From Wolfiporia cocos (Eukaryota > Basidiomycota > Agaricomycetes > Polyporales > Phaeolaceae), in the NCBI GenBank assembly GCA_029448655.1, contig JACCLO010000047.1:1-64000 (forward strand): a stretch of 64,000 bases of DNA, in the 5' to 3' direction. The notes below the pieces were generated by a model, which saw only the letters and a program-made list of their open reading frames with translations, ran no database searches and was not told where the DNA came from. Below, piece after piece: positions 32,033 to 43,359 of this stretch (position 1 is its first letter; each line of letters begins with the position of its first letter). Position numbers and translations under genes: made by a program.

Positions 32033-32658
32033 TAGTGATGTGCAGGCCCAGCCCAGCCCAAAAGCCCTGGCTTTGATGGCCCACCGCTTTTCAAAACCTC
32101 AGGCCGGGCCCTCACTGACAGCTCACAGCTTGGCCCAGCCTGGGCCAGGGCCAAGCTGGGGCCTACCACTGCTAGGATAGTCATCACTATAGCCTTGAAA
32201 GTTTGAAATACACCATTTTCAATTGTTCCTTGATGAAAAGGAACATTGAGGCCTACAAATTATAGTGGTATTAAGTGTCAAAATAACCTTCCACCAGCAT
32301 GGCATTCAGTAGTGCACCTGCCATATGGGGTATTGTATAGGTGCCCAATGGTGAGTGGCAGGCTTCAACATTAAGGACATGACTTATTGGCTTTTTATGT
32401 AGTCTGAAATGAACAGCATATAATACTATAGTTTAGTTAAGCATACTACTATCCTGTACAATCTTATATTGTAGTTGCCAGACATTGTAGCCATTAAGGT
32501 CACCAGGCTGGGGCTCAACAGCTCAGCCTGGCTCAGCCTGAGATACAAGCTGGGCCCTGGGCCATCTCAAGCCATGTTGTAAAGCCTAGCTCACCCCAGC
32601 CCAAGTAGGGCTTGGCCCAGCTTGGCTCTGGCCTCAAGCCAGGCCTGGCACATCACCT
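32033..32658. mobile_element. hAT-like MITE copy 2
   Basis: TAGTGATGTGCAGGCCCAG at the left and CCTGGCACATCACCT at the right, with AATTTGAC (32025-32032) and AGTTTGAC as an imperfect 8-bp TSD. It is the most diverged of the three copies but keeps the same interior blocks, including the pair ATGGGGTATTGTATAGG and GTGAGTGGCAGGCTTCAA. Confidence 0.82.
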
Positions 32659-32916
32659 AGTTTGACTGACATTGATAAGATACCTTCAGAGTGGCGATTG
32701 AATGCTACTCTGCTGTTGATATTATCAGCACTTATCTACAGAGATCAGATCCTTCCTTGATTGGCAAGTACCTCCAGCACTGCTCCAGCACTGGTAAGTC
32801 ATCTCTGTCAGGAATTAGAACCAGTTGTAATCACTTCAAATCAGTTCACACCTCATACAGTTCAATCCAAAGACAAACCAGTTCTACCCAAATCCTATAA
32901 CCACCCCACATTAATG

Positions 32917-33535
32917 TGTCACAAGAAATTGTGGCGTCATTTTCCCCATTTTTCCATGTTTTTATGCCAAAATGCTGGTTTTTAGCCGCTCGTAGGACAG
33001 CACGTGCATAGGTAGATAAATGCTTTATCTTATCTAGCTACATCACGGTCTTTCGTCATCACTAGGTAACAACGTCACCTTGTATTGTAGCACATGACTT
33101 GACTGCACACAGACCACACCTTTAGGGCAAGGCAGTTAGGTAGTTAGGGAGTTGCTGCATGTATATATACTTGGTGACGTCTGAGGTACTCCTCAGACTT
33201 AGTATCTCAGCCTAGGGGGTGTGTCCCCTGGCAACCTCTCAAAACCCTCTGCTGCCTGGCTTGAGTGTAACAGCGAACTGCATTAGCAACAAGCCCGCTG
33301 CTCTCTCCTTGAGGGTGGGGGCCTCTTTCAATATTATTCTTGCTTCACTCTCTGCTCGCTAGTCTGGGGGCATTGTGGTACACTCATGGGTTGTGACCTC
33401 AGGCATTCGGTGAGGCATCTCAATAGATGCAGCCTCCTGTTCTCCCCTTACGAGGATGGGGGCCCTGTAGGGCGGATATATAGGATATATAGGGGTTCCC
33501 CCGCTTAGGCAGGTAGCATGGTGGTTACCGTGTCA
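32917..33535 (+). repeat. LTR (619 bp) with TATA/hairpin
   Basis: TGTCACAAGAAATTG..ACCGTGTCA, a TATATATAC box at about 33161 and the hairpin TCTGAGG/CTCCTCAGA (33180-33197), then a Pro/Leu-codon-like C-rich region as in the LTR at 56146. Flanks TAATG and TATCA do not match, so either the borders are off or one flank was rearranged. Confidence 0.68.
33180..33197 (+). promoter_or_regulatory. LTR start-site hairpin
   Basis: TCTGAGG..CTCCTCAGA after TATATATAC. Confidence 0.65.
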
Positions 33536-33640
33536 TATCACAACATCTCAGAAGCCCAAGAAACTGTTCTAATACTCCCAACAAAACAAAGCTACCACAA
33601 GGCAATATCTAAACATAAGGTTTATCAAATTCCTGATCTA

Positions 33641-34004
33641 TGTCACAGATCTGGGACATTCTACGAATTTTTCTATATTTTTACCTATTTTTCTGGCATT
33701 TCTACGAGCTTATTTACACTTACACTTGTAACCGCCCATAGACACGTCCATGTACACAAACAACACATACATAACATGCATGTCCAAACTAGTTACTCAG
33801 CGGACTAGTTCTCCGAAGTCACACCCCTTAGTAATATCCCAATACCAGGCTATGTCACTAGGGATGACATGGAATACCGTGTGTATCATGCAATGGGGAA
33901 TACCCCCCTAATATAACCCTATACTCCTGATGAGGAGGAGCAGGCTATGTCCTGCCTATAAGATGCAGGTCACCATGCATGTCATAAGTCTCAGTGGTCG
34001 AGTA
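33641..34004 (+). repeat. Truncated LTR
   Basis: Begins TGTCACAGATCTGGGACA like the minus-strand reading of the solo LTR at 16564-17263, with TATTTTTACCTATTT shared. It has no TATA region and is cut off at about 34004 by the mini-element that follows. It may be the remains of the 5' LTR of a Gypsy B-related element. Confidence 0.5.
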
Positions 34005-34937
34005 TGACACGGATAACTTATCACAAGACGCGCTGCGGACCCAATGCAACGTGCTTATGAGTGGCATAATAGCCACTCCCCCAAAAGGGCTACGATAACA
34101 GCTCATGCTGCTATCGAGGGTCCAGCTATATCTGCAGTTCATATTCCCACGCTCGGCGCCTATTAGACACTCTATGGTGTAGGCCATGTATGCCGGCGCC
34201 ACGTACGGGTAATGTACCCTAGTTATTGCTCCGTAACGTCTATGATATTATGCTTTCGCATTATCTGTGACATTACCCCCACTTCAAGGATTAACCGTCT
34301 CTGGTTAAGGAGATAACTTAGGCTGCATCAAGCGCCCCCGGTACTAAGTATCACTTCTACTATGCTTTGTCATTGTGCCTGGTGAAGGGTACCCCCAATC
34401 CCTTATACCATTTGGCTTATGACGTGTGTGCCAACCTCTTGAAGGCCCGACTTACACCCTGGATTTTGGGTGCGGGTTAAGGCTATTTAATAGTAGTTTT
34501 TACCACGCAAGCTTTGACCAATCTTATCCCCTGATACCTTACGGTTATAGAGGGGCCCCATGATACAGGGGGTCACGTGGTGGGTACTTTTCCCTCAGCC
34601 GCCAGTGGTTCGGAAGCGCCCCAGGCAGTGGAAATATTTGCCACCACCCAGGTTCGAACCGGCGACCGGGTGAGCTGTTATTATATCACAAGACGCGCTG
34701 CGGACCCAATGCAACGTGCTTATGAGTGGCATAATAGCCACTCCCCCAAAAGGGCTACGATAACAGCTCATGCTGCTATCGAGGGTCCAGCTATATCTGC
34801 AGTTCATATTCCCACGCTCGGCGCCTATTAGACACTCTATGGTGTAGGCCATGTATGCCGGCGCCACGTACGGGTAATGTACCCTAGTTATTGCTCCGTA
34901 ACGTCTATGATATTATGCTTTCGCATTATCTGTGACA
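34005..34937 (-). mobile_element. TRIM-like miniature LTR element
   Basis: Two LTR-like repeats (34005-34272 and 34671-34937) are identical over about 250 bp up to the terminal ATCTGTGACA. They enclose 398 bp with no coding capacity. Read on the minus strand, CTTGAAGTGGGGGTAA precedes the left repeat exactly as a polypurine tract should. Related pieces lie at 54251-54480 and 62663-62907. The outer flanks (GAGTA, CATGC) do not match. The right end interrupts Gypsy B gag. Confidence 0.6.
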
Positions 34938-35328
34938 CATGCAAGAGCTGCGGCCGGAAGGACTGCACAAACATGGAGGGGTGATGCAATTGGAGGGTGC
35001 CAGCATCCAAGGTGGACAATAAGGGGGCTCAGAAATCTACTAGCGGCAACCCCCCCACACCTCATGGCAAAGGTCACATGGTCCAGGTCACCACAACAGA
35101 GATGTGGATCCCAGATGACAGTGACAACTCCATGGGCAACTCCACCGCCCATTCATCCGTGCGCATCACGGAGGTAGAGGAACCACTGGCCAGTACACCG
35201 GCTCCATCAACAGCCCCAATTGGTCAGCCACCGAATTGGGGCACTACCATTATCCCATGGCATTCAGTTGCCCAGAAAACTCCTGACCATCCAGCTAGCG
35301 AGTCGAATTTTCGCCTTCAGCACATGTG
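34938..35328 (+). pseudogene. Gypsy B Gag C-terminal remnant
   Basis: Reads CKSCGRKDCTNMEG, a stop (TGA 34983), then NWRVPASKVDNKGAQKSTSG and a Pro/Ser-rich tail ending at 35327. The Cys-rich start may be a decayed zinc knuckle. The N-terminal Gag and a matching 5' LTR are missing on the left, replaced by the mini-element and LTR fragments. Confidence 0.5.
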
Positions 35329-36264
35329 AATCCTTGCCTATGTGTGCTGTGTACTAGTATAGTTGCCTGTACTGCTGACCTGCTTGTAAAAAATTGTGAA
35401 AATTTATATCACTATTACAAGAATCATGCATGTGATAAGTCCCGATCTTTCCAGATCTGGGTTGACTTGTGGGTCTATGGTCAGAAAGTGCAAGGCTTGG
35501 CTTTAATCGATAGTGGAGCAACGTTATCAGTCATCAACTCAGACTTTGTTGACAAACATCGTCTAGTCACCCACGATAAGAAAGACCCTTTTTGGATTCA
35601 TAATGCAGATGGATCATACAACAAAAATGGTCTCATCAATAAGTCAGTTAAAGGATTCATGCAACATGGCGAGCACAAGGAAAAGGTATTCCTTACCATC
35701 ATGAAAATCCACAACCACGACCTTATCCTAGGATATGACTGGTTAATTAAACATAACCCCACTATGGACTGGAACTCTGGCAGTCTGGTATATCGATGTG
35801 GGTCTGCATGCCCAGAAGCCTCAGAATCGTCCCCTGATTCGGAAGAAGTTGCACCCGATGACGAAGAGGACAATAATAACATCAGCAACATTTGGGATTC
35901 TGCGCTAGACACGATTGGAGATGGAAACCCTGATGATCCATTTATCAAGTGGATCGGTACCCTGTCCAATGAGGAATTGGGACTCCTCATGGGAATGGTA
36001 GGAGAAATCCACCAGAACAGACCAGAAGCTGCAACCGAAAAATGGAAGCAGCTTGTGCCTAAGGAATATTGGGAATTCGGCCCAATGGTATTTTCGCAAA
36101 AAGCATCCGAAAGGATGCCAACACGTAAGCCATATGATCATGCCATCAATTTAATCGAAGGCACTCCATTGCCAACACTGGCCAAACCATATTCCCTCTT
36201 GCCAAAGGAAGAAAATTCCCTCCGTGACTGGATCGCTGAAGAAAAGCGAAAAGGCTACATCTGA
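35326..36264 (+). pseudogene. Gypsy B protease and RT start
   Basis: The aspartic protease has ALIDSGATLSVIN (Asp at residue 62) and ILGYDWLIKHNPTMDW, then an acidic linker and the RT entry (PYSLLPKEENSLRDWIAEE, KRKGYI). The frame stops at TGA 36262-36264, where related elements have an Arg. The next codons continue the RT in the same frame (DSSSPMASPVFF), so this is a CGA-to-TGA type nonsense mutation. Confidence 0.88.
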
Positions 36265-36279
36265 GATTCAAGCTCCCCT

Positions 36280-37269
36280 ATGGCCAGCCCAGTATTTTTC
36301 GTTGCCAAGAAAGATGGAACCTTGTGCATGGTAATCAATTACAGGAAGCTGAACGAAATAACTGTGGATAACAAGTACCCTATACCCCAGATATCGGACC
36401 TTATCAACCAACTCTCAGGTGCATCGATCTTTACTAAGATCGACCTGAGATGGGGTTACAACAACGTCCGTATCAAGGAAGGTGATGAATGGAAAACAGC
36501 ATTCATTACTAAACAGGGGTTGTACGAAGCCATGGTTATGTATTTCGGTTTCAAGAACGTGCCAGGGACTTTCCAAGCAATGATGAACGACGTCCTAAAG
36601 GATTTCATTGCCACCGGAAAAGTCATAGTCTATCTGGACGACATACTGATCTTTGGCAACGACTTAGCGGAACACCGCAAAATCACCAAGGCAGTCCTGA
36701 AAAGGCTGCGGGACAATGATCTATATGCCAAACCCGAGAAATGCTTCTTTGAAAAAAGTAGCATCGACTATTTGGGTATGATAATTTCTAAGGGCAGAGT
36801 CGAAATGGACCCCTCGAAACTATCAGGAGTATTAGATTGGCTGACCCCAACCAAGGTGAAGGAAGTTCAAGCCTTTTTAGGCTTTGCGAACTTCTATCGG
36901 CGGTTTATTCAGGACTTCTTGAAAATTGTGAAACCCCTGACAACACTCATGAAGAAGTCGGAGAAATGGCATTGGGATGAAGCACAGGAAGAAGCTTTCC
37001 AAAAGCTCAAGGCGGCCTTTACAACTGCCCCCATCTTACATATTCCGGACAAAATTCAGAAATTCCGTATAGAAGCCAACACATCAGACTTTGCGACTGG
37101 AGCAGTCCTAACGCAATGGTCACCAGATAGTTGGAAATGGAATCCTTGCGCCTTCTATTCCACAGGCATGACTGCCCCGGAACGGAACTACAAAATTTAT
37201 GACAAAGAGATGCTAGCCATAATTCGAGCATTAGAAGAATGGCAACATTATCTCGAAGGTCACCCGTGA
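36280..37269 (+). pseudogene. Gypsy B reverse transcriptase and RNase H start
   Basis: RT has KIDLRWGYNN, GTFQAMMNDV and YLDDILIF with both Asp present. RNase H starts at FRIEANTSDFATGAVL, where the catalytic Asp of the usual EADASD is Asn. TLCMVINYRK against the usual TLRMVVNYRK shows Arg-to-Cys and Val-to-Ile. All of these fit C-to-T or G-to-A change. Coding ends at LEGHP, where Element C is inserted. Confidence 0.9.
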
Positions 37270-38382
37270 CACAGATGGCTCTGTGGGACTCACCAAGCCA
37301 GTATCCTGCGATGAACTAGGCGACTTAGGTGAGGAAGAGGTTATCAGACGCAGTAGGAGGTAGGAGGTTCTTCTACGGCGTACGCCGAGAAGAATAGAAC
37401 TGAAGTTAAAGAGCGCTTGGCTCCTACTTATATACATTGTGTCGGGAGGGCACGTGCTACTAGCTAGCGGTTGCCTTACCGGGTTTATGTGGCTTTGCCA
37501 AGGGGCGAAAGCTTCTATCTTATCTACTGTTTTGACTCACCTAGATGGCGTGGCAAGGCCCTAATGGCCGAACAATCGTATGAGAGTGATTATGTCTTTA
37601 TGGTTGTATAACGCGGGCTAGCTAGCCCGGGTAATATGGGAAGCCGGTTGCCGGATAACCGTGAGGTATAATGGCCGATTGGCCGGATCTTCACGTATGA
37701 TGACCGAAGGCGGGACGCCGAGGTCGTTATGCCATTGGACGGAGAAGGACAGTGGCAATGGTGGTTACAGCCACGGATTCCGGGATGGTTACCGTGGGCA
37801 GTGTATTGGCTTAGCCGTGAGGCCGAGGTACCGTGTTTGGGCAACGCCGTGATGGCAGAAGCCCGGGACTTGGAGAACGACCGAGTCCGTGGGAGGGCCG
37901 AGAGGCCGTGCCCTATAGCGATATAGCCTTGTGCTATATAGTGCTCTGTTGGTCCGTGTTGCCATTATTATGCGAAGGCGTGGCGCGCCTGAGGTGCCAT
38001 TGTGATCAAGGATCTTATGGCGGTGGGAGACCGGGAAGGCCGACCCAATAGTAACAAGGCCGCGAGGCACTGTTTGTACGTGTGGACATTATTATGCGAG
38101 CGTGCCGCGCTCGGCCTATCATTATGATCTAGGATCTATGACGTGGCTGGTCTTGCTCTGACGGGCGAGACCTTTATGACGTAGCTGTAGCTATGCTATT
38201 GGACCGGAAGGTGCCGTAGCGTTACTGTAAGCTGGTCATGTGGTTGACGAGCCCAGTTAAGAGCTTGTCGTGGTGGCAATGGGAGTTAACCCGTAGATAA
38301 CTTGTAGTTAGACGTATAAATCCCAGGTAAATTGCTATAATCATTAGGAAAAATGCTGTAAGCCCCAGATAAATCTGTGACA
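37267..38382 (-). repeat. Element C LTR 1 (1116 bp)
   Basis: TGACACAGATGG..ATCTGTGACA. On the minus strand it starts TGTCACAGATTTATCTGGGG, has TATATAAG at about 37430 and ends in the CCCACAG..CTGTG stem. The first ~210 bp are identical to LTR 2; the rest differs by scattered 1-2 nt indels. Confidence 0.92.
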
Positions 38383-41300
38383 TTACCCCCGGCTTTAGGT
38401 GTTTCATCGTCCTGATGAAACTATATCCATCATTGTAGTAGCGTCCCAAGAGCGGTATAACGCGTGATGACGAAAGTGTCAAATGCCTTGTTATGGTGTC
38501 TGCTTCAATTTTGTTAATTGAAACAGGGATAAATGGGGAGTTTCAGGACTGTGAGTGGAGCCTGAGCGTGGAAGGCGATTTTATTCCTTATGTGATTTGT
38601 AACGCGTGATAGCGAAGTTGATAAATGCCGTTACTAGCGATTATCAACGCGTGATGACCGAAGGTCAAATGCCGTTGTTAGGGAGAGGTAGTCGTGTTAC
38701 TAGAGTGTATTGTCATTGTGCACGCGGATCCTAGAAGGAGGGGCTCTCCTGTTATCGCTGAAGGTGTTCTAGTGCCTTTCGCGACCTTGTGTCGGATTGT
38801 TGCTTTTGCTTATGACGTTACTCGTAGTAGAAGGCGATATGGAAAGTGGTCATCATATAGTGCCTTTGAAGTCTACTTGTAATCTGTATCTCCAATAGCT
38901 TGCCAAGCGTATTAGAGGGTGCATTGTGTCGTTGTACGTATTCGGATAGCATTGTGCGATATCCTTAGAGTGAGGGCTTCACTGTTAGCTCTGAGATTTT
39001 CTAGATGTCTCTTCGAGCCCTTGGGCGGATATGTTGCTTATGCGTAGTACCCATTGAGTGTGACATAGCGGTGCTTTTTCGACGTCTATTGCCTAGCGGT
39101 GAATGGGATTGCAAGTTCCTTCGTTCGCGTGGCGGGTGTCTTAGGCTTTGTGCTTGTACAGGGGTAATCCTACTTTGTACGACTTATGCGGTTTGAACGG
39201 TTATTAAAGGGCGTCGCCTTATGAACGTTTATGAGGCGTCGCCTCCCTAGTATCGCAAGTACTAAGCGTGTGACATTTGTCAATGCCCATTTGTTACAGG
39301 GGTTGTGTCCCCTAGTTAGATTGCTTCTACGTAGCGATCTCTTCGGAGTCGTAAGTTCCGGAATGAAGCTGTGCCTTCGTTGTTGTATGCACTTATTTAT
39401 TAACGAGTAGGCTTCTCGTGTAAAACCCCATAGTATAAGTACTAATCATTGTGCATTATGGTCAATGCTTATGATTGTATTCCCTGATACTGTAGTGTCG
39501 TTGCCGTAGTGAGGCCTTATTGGGTAACCGTGAGAACATACATCCTTGTCAGGAGTTGTCTCGTATAGGTGTATCCCGTAAGGGCTGAAGTCCCATGGTG
39601 GCGATGACGGTAGTTTCCAATGTGCTTGTATGTCGTTAAAGTCGTTCTTCGATTGAGTATGACATTGTAAGCGTGGGAACTGGGATGATCGTTGGGGAAG
39701 GGTATATTTCGCTATTGGATAGATAGCTACTATATATCCTATTACAGGGTTTGTCGTCCATATACGAAGTAGGACAGTACGAGCATGAATGAGGGTAATC
39801 GGGCCTCTTAGTGCATGTCGTTTGTTGCTTTAATGACCGTAAGGTCATGTGTAAGCGTGGGAATAGTGGACTTGTTAAGGTCCTAGGTGCGGAAATTAGG
39901 GTTCTCCACCCCTCTTTCCACGTTGATCTCCCGATCAAACCTATTCCAGATTGGTTTTGGTTTTTAAGAGGTTAAACCGCCTCTATACCCAATAAGGGTG
40001 GGTGGATGTGGGCCGAAGGTATTATTGAGCGTATATCCATATACGGCTGTATCCAGTGTAGTCGCTCGCATATGCGACCAGATTTTTATACTAAGGTTTC
40101 CAAGCCCTAGTTTGTCGGAATCGAAGGGTTTTCCAGGCCCATATTCGATGTAGTGACGAGATGTAATCCTTTCTTGACGTAAGGATACAGATCCGGATTT
40201 ATTTATTACGCGTCTCGACGGCGTAGGTTTCCGTAAACCAAGCAATTAAATGATAACCGATTGCCAAATCGGCTTGATTGAATTAATAAGGGGGACTCCC
40301 TTGTTATCTCTGGAAGTTTTCGAGTGCTTCTTCGAGACCTTTTGCGGACGATCGCATTGAGTTGCTAAGGTGTATTTTCGAATTCGGTTATTCTCCCCAC
40401 AGAGAAAAGTTGAATCGAAGTGAAATCAAAAGTGAGGTAGCTAGCCTCGTGACGAATTTTGCGATTGGCGTGCGAAATTGTCGACTTCAATACAGGGGGG
40501 GACCGGTTGGAAACCGGTGTAGATTCGGCGATTGTGCGAGAATGCCGAATGAAGTGTGATTCTAGAAGCCTTGCGGCCTCCGCTACACTTCAAGGGAACG
40601 CGTATTAATAGCGTGTGTCCCTTGTTTTCCTTTCCTCTAACCCAGATTGCAAGATTCAATGAAGTAATCTTGTTGCGATCTGTTTGTACATGGGTGGCTG
40701 GTGGAAACAGCGCTGTACCCAATTATTTATAGACGCTTGTCAGACGTCTCTTCCCAATCGGATGGTAATTTCCTTGTCAGGAATTCCATTACCAAAAGGG
40801 GTGCCCCCGTTCTAAGGTTCTTTGTGACATGTGACCAAATGACAGATGCTCAATAACCCGAATCCCCTTTTCAGGAGCGAAGACCGAAGTCAAACGGGCG
40901 CCGATAGATTAAGAATCTTAATCGACTTGGTACTTAGGCATTCCCATAGTAATAATAGTTATAAGCATATGTTTGCCAAGCGTACGCGATCCTACGTCGA
41001 GTAAGGTACTAGTATCGTTTTTCGATTGACTTATTGTACCTAAGACGTAAAAGGTTGCTTTATATGTACATAAGCGACCTTAACCAGGCTAGATAACCTG
41101 GGAACCAGCAGGTGACGCAGGATTTCCAGAGGCGAATACAAATGCTATTGGACGGTTTCTAAGCTACTTTACAAAGTAAGTAAGCTACTAGGAGCCGCCA
41201 CTAAAACTACATATTTATCTACTTATTGACTGGGATACCAGGGTACCTGAAAGAGAGCTCATCATCAGCGATCAACGCTGAGTGGTCATGTCTAACACAA

Positions 41301-42263
41301 GAAGAACGGGGGCATGGTTAGGGGCGCCCTTGTCAGGACGCCGCGCGGAATTTAGCCGACAGGTGTCTTCATCGAAGCGCGCGACTTCCTTCTAGAAAGA
41401 GAGTCGGTGACTGCCAGCGCTTGATAAGCTGGGTCACATGGTTGGGAATAGGATACACAGCCCATTTCCTCGTGGAGATGAGCTGGAAAGTGGTCGCAGT
41501 ATTACACCGCGACCGGTCCGCGCTTTAGTGGTAAGGCTTGCCATCTATAGCCACCTGGGTGTCACATCAGGGCTAAAAAACCATCCGTCGATCTAAGATC
41601 GCGCATTCACGAGCGCTCCACACATCAAGGATGGTGGGCAACGCCGCATGCTTCCGGTGGGGCCCCAACTCGGTTTAACCCAGGCTCGCACACCGAGCTG
41701 CCCGTAGGACTTACGCTATTGGCTACCGCGAGTGACCTCGGCTGGTTTGGCCTTGCGAGCCGCACCACCTCACCACTTGGATTCCCCGAAGGAGATCCCA
41801 AGCGGGCCCCTTACGCCTGGGGGGCGGCTTTGGAAGATTCCCACACCCAACTAAGGGAATACGCCGAAGCGCATATCCCTATGGGGATCCTACTGGTAGT
41901 GTTGGGTCCCTGAACAGGGATTGCCAAGACAGGGGGCTGCGCGCACACAGGCAGACGGTCCCCTTTTCCCAATAGGCGGGTCTCAACCGCTGGCACCAGC
42001 AACCTTGTCAGGAAGCCGGCGCCTCTCCTTAACCCTGGAGTCCGGGTTCGCAGGACGCATGCTGCTGATTAGGCAAGCAGCGCCCCACTGGGTGGCAGCA
42101 GGCCGCTAAGCCCGCCGCCGATGTATCCCAATCCGCAACCACGGAGCATACATCCCCTTTGCAGGAGAGTAGCGGCCCCTGCGCTATCTCAGACACCTGT
42201 TGGAGGAAAAACCCAGGCGCCACCAGTTAAGGAGGCGCAGGGGGGTAGGTAGTTCTATTCTTA
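38383..42263 (-). repeat. Element C internal domain, copy 1
   Basis: 3881 bp without coding capacity. It contains a unit with conserved flanks AACGCGTGAT and AAATGCC(GTT) around a short stem at 38459-38487, 38601-38632 and 38646-38676, with a degenerate one at 39263-39287. GC-rich sequence at about 41240-42260 contrasts with the AT-richer rest. The PPT lies at its left end; the primer-binding site should be at its right end. Confidence 0.85.
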
Positions 42264-43359
42264 TGACACAGATGGCTCTGTGGGACTCACCAAGCCAGTA
42301 TCCTGCGATGAACTAGGCGACTTAGGTGAGGAAGAGGTTATCAGACGCAGTAGGAGGTAGGAGGTTCTTCTACGGCGTACGCCGAGAAGAATAGAACTGA
42401 AGTTAAAGAGCGCTTGGCTCCTACTTATATACATTGTGTCGGGAGGGCACGTGCTACTAGCTAGCGGTTGCCTTACCGGGTTATGTGGCTTTGCCAAGTG
42501 GCGAAGCTTTATCTTATCTGATGTTTAGTTACTCTATCTAGAATGGCCGTGGAAGGCCCTAATGGCCGACCCAATCGTAATAGAGGGATTATGTCTTATC
42601 TGTGATACTAACGCGGGCGCAAGCCCGGGTATAGGGGAGCCGGTTGCCGGATACCTTGCGGTCATAATGGAGATTGGCCGGTCTTCGTGATGATGACCAG
42701 GCGGGACGCCGAGGGTCGTTATGCCATTGGCCGGAAGTACCGTGGCATGTGTTACAGCCCGGACCGGATGGTTACCGGGGCATGATTGGTCTTAGCCGGG
42801 AGGCGAGGACCGGTGTTTGGGCAACGCCGTGATGGCAGAAGCCCGGGACTTGGAGAACGCCGAGTCCGTGAGAGGCCGAGAAGGCCGTAGCCTATAGCGA
42901 TATTGCCTTGATGCTAATTATAGTGCTATTTGGCCGTGTTGCCATTATTATGCGAAGGCGTGGCGCGCCTGAGGTGCCATTGTGGAGCTAAGGATCTTAT
43001 GGCGATGGGAAGCCGGGAGGCCGACCCAATAGTACAAGGCCGCGAGGCACTGTTTGTACATGTGGACATTATTATGCGAGCGTGCCGCGCTCGGCCTATC
43101 ATTATGATCTACGATCTATGACGTGGCTGGTCTTGCTCTGACGGGCGAGACCTTTATGACGTAGCTGTAACTATGCTATTGGACCGGAAGGTGCCGTAGC
43201 GTTATGTATGCTGGTCATGTGGTGATAAGCCCAGTTAAGAGCTTGTCGTGGTGGCAATGGGAGTTAACCCGTAGATAACTTGTAGTTAGACGTATAAATC
43301 CCAGGTAAATTGCTATAATCGTAGGAAAAATGCTGTAAGCCCCAGATAAATCTGTGACA
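42264..43359 (-). repeat. Element C LTR 2 (1096 bp), shared middle LTR
   Basis: Same ends as LTR 1. It lies between the two internal copies with no target duplication on either side, as expected for a tandem produced by LTR recombination. Confidence 0.92.

Noticed and set aside
34640..34670. Possible tRNA or Pol III box B (GGTTCGAACC) next to the mini-element repeat
   Set aside because: The flanking bases do not form a T-stem or acceptor stem and no convincing A box or anticodon arm is present. At most a tRNA-derived scrap or a primer-binding site I cannot match.
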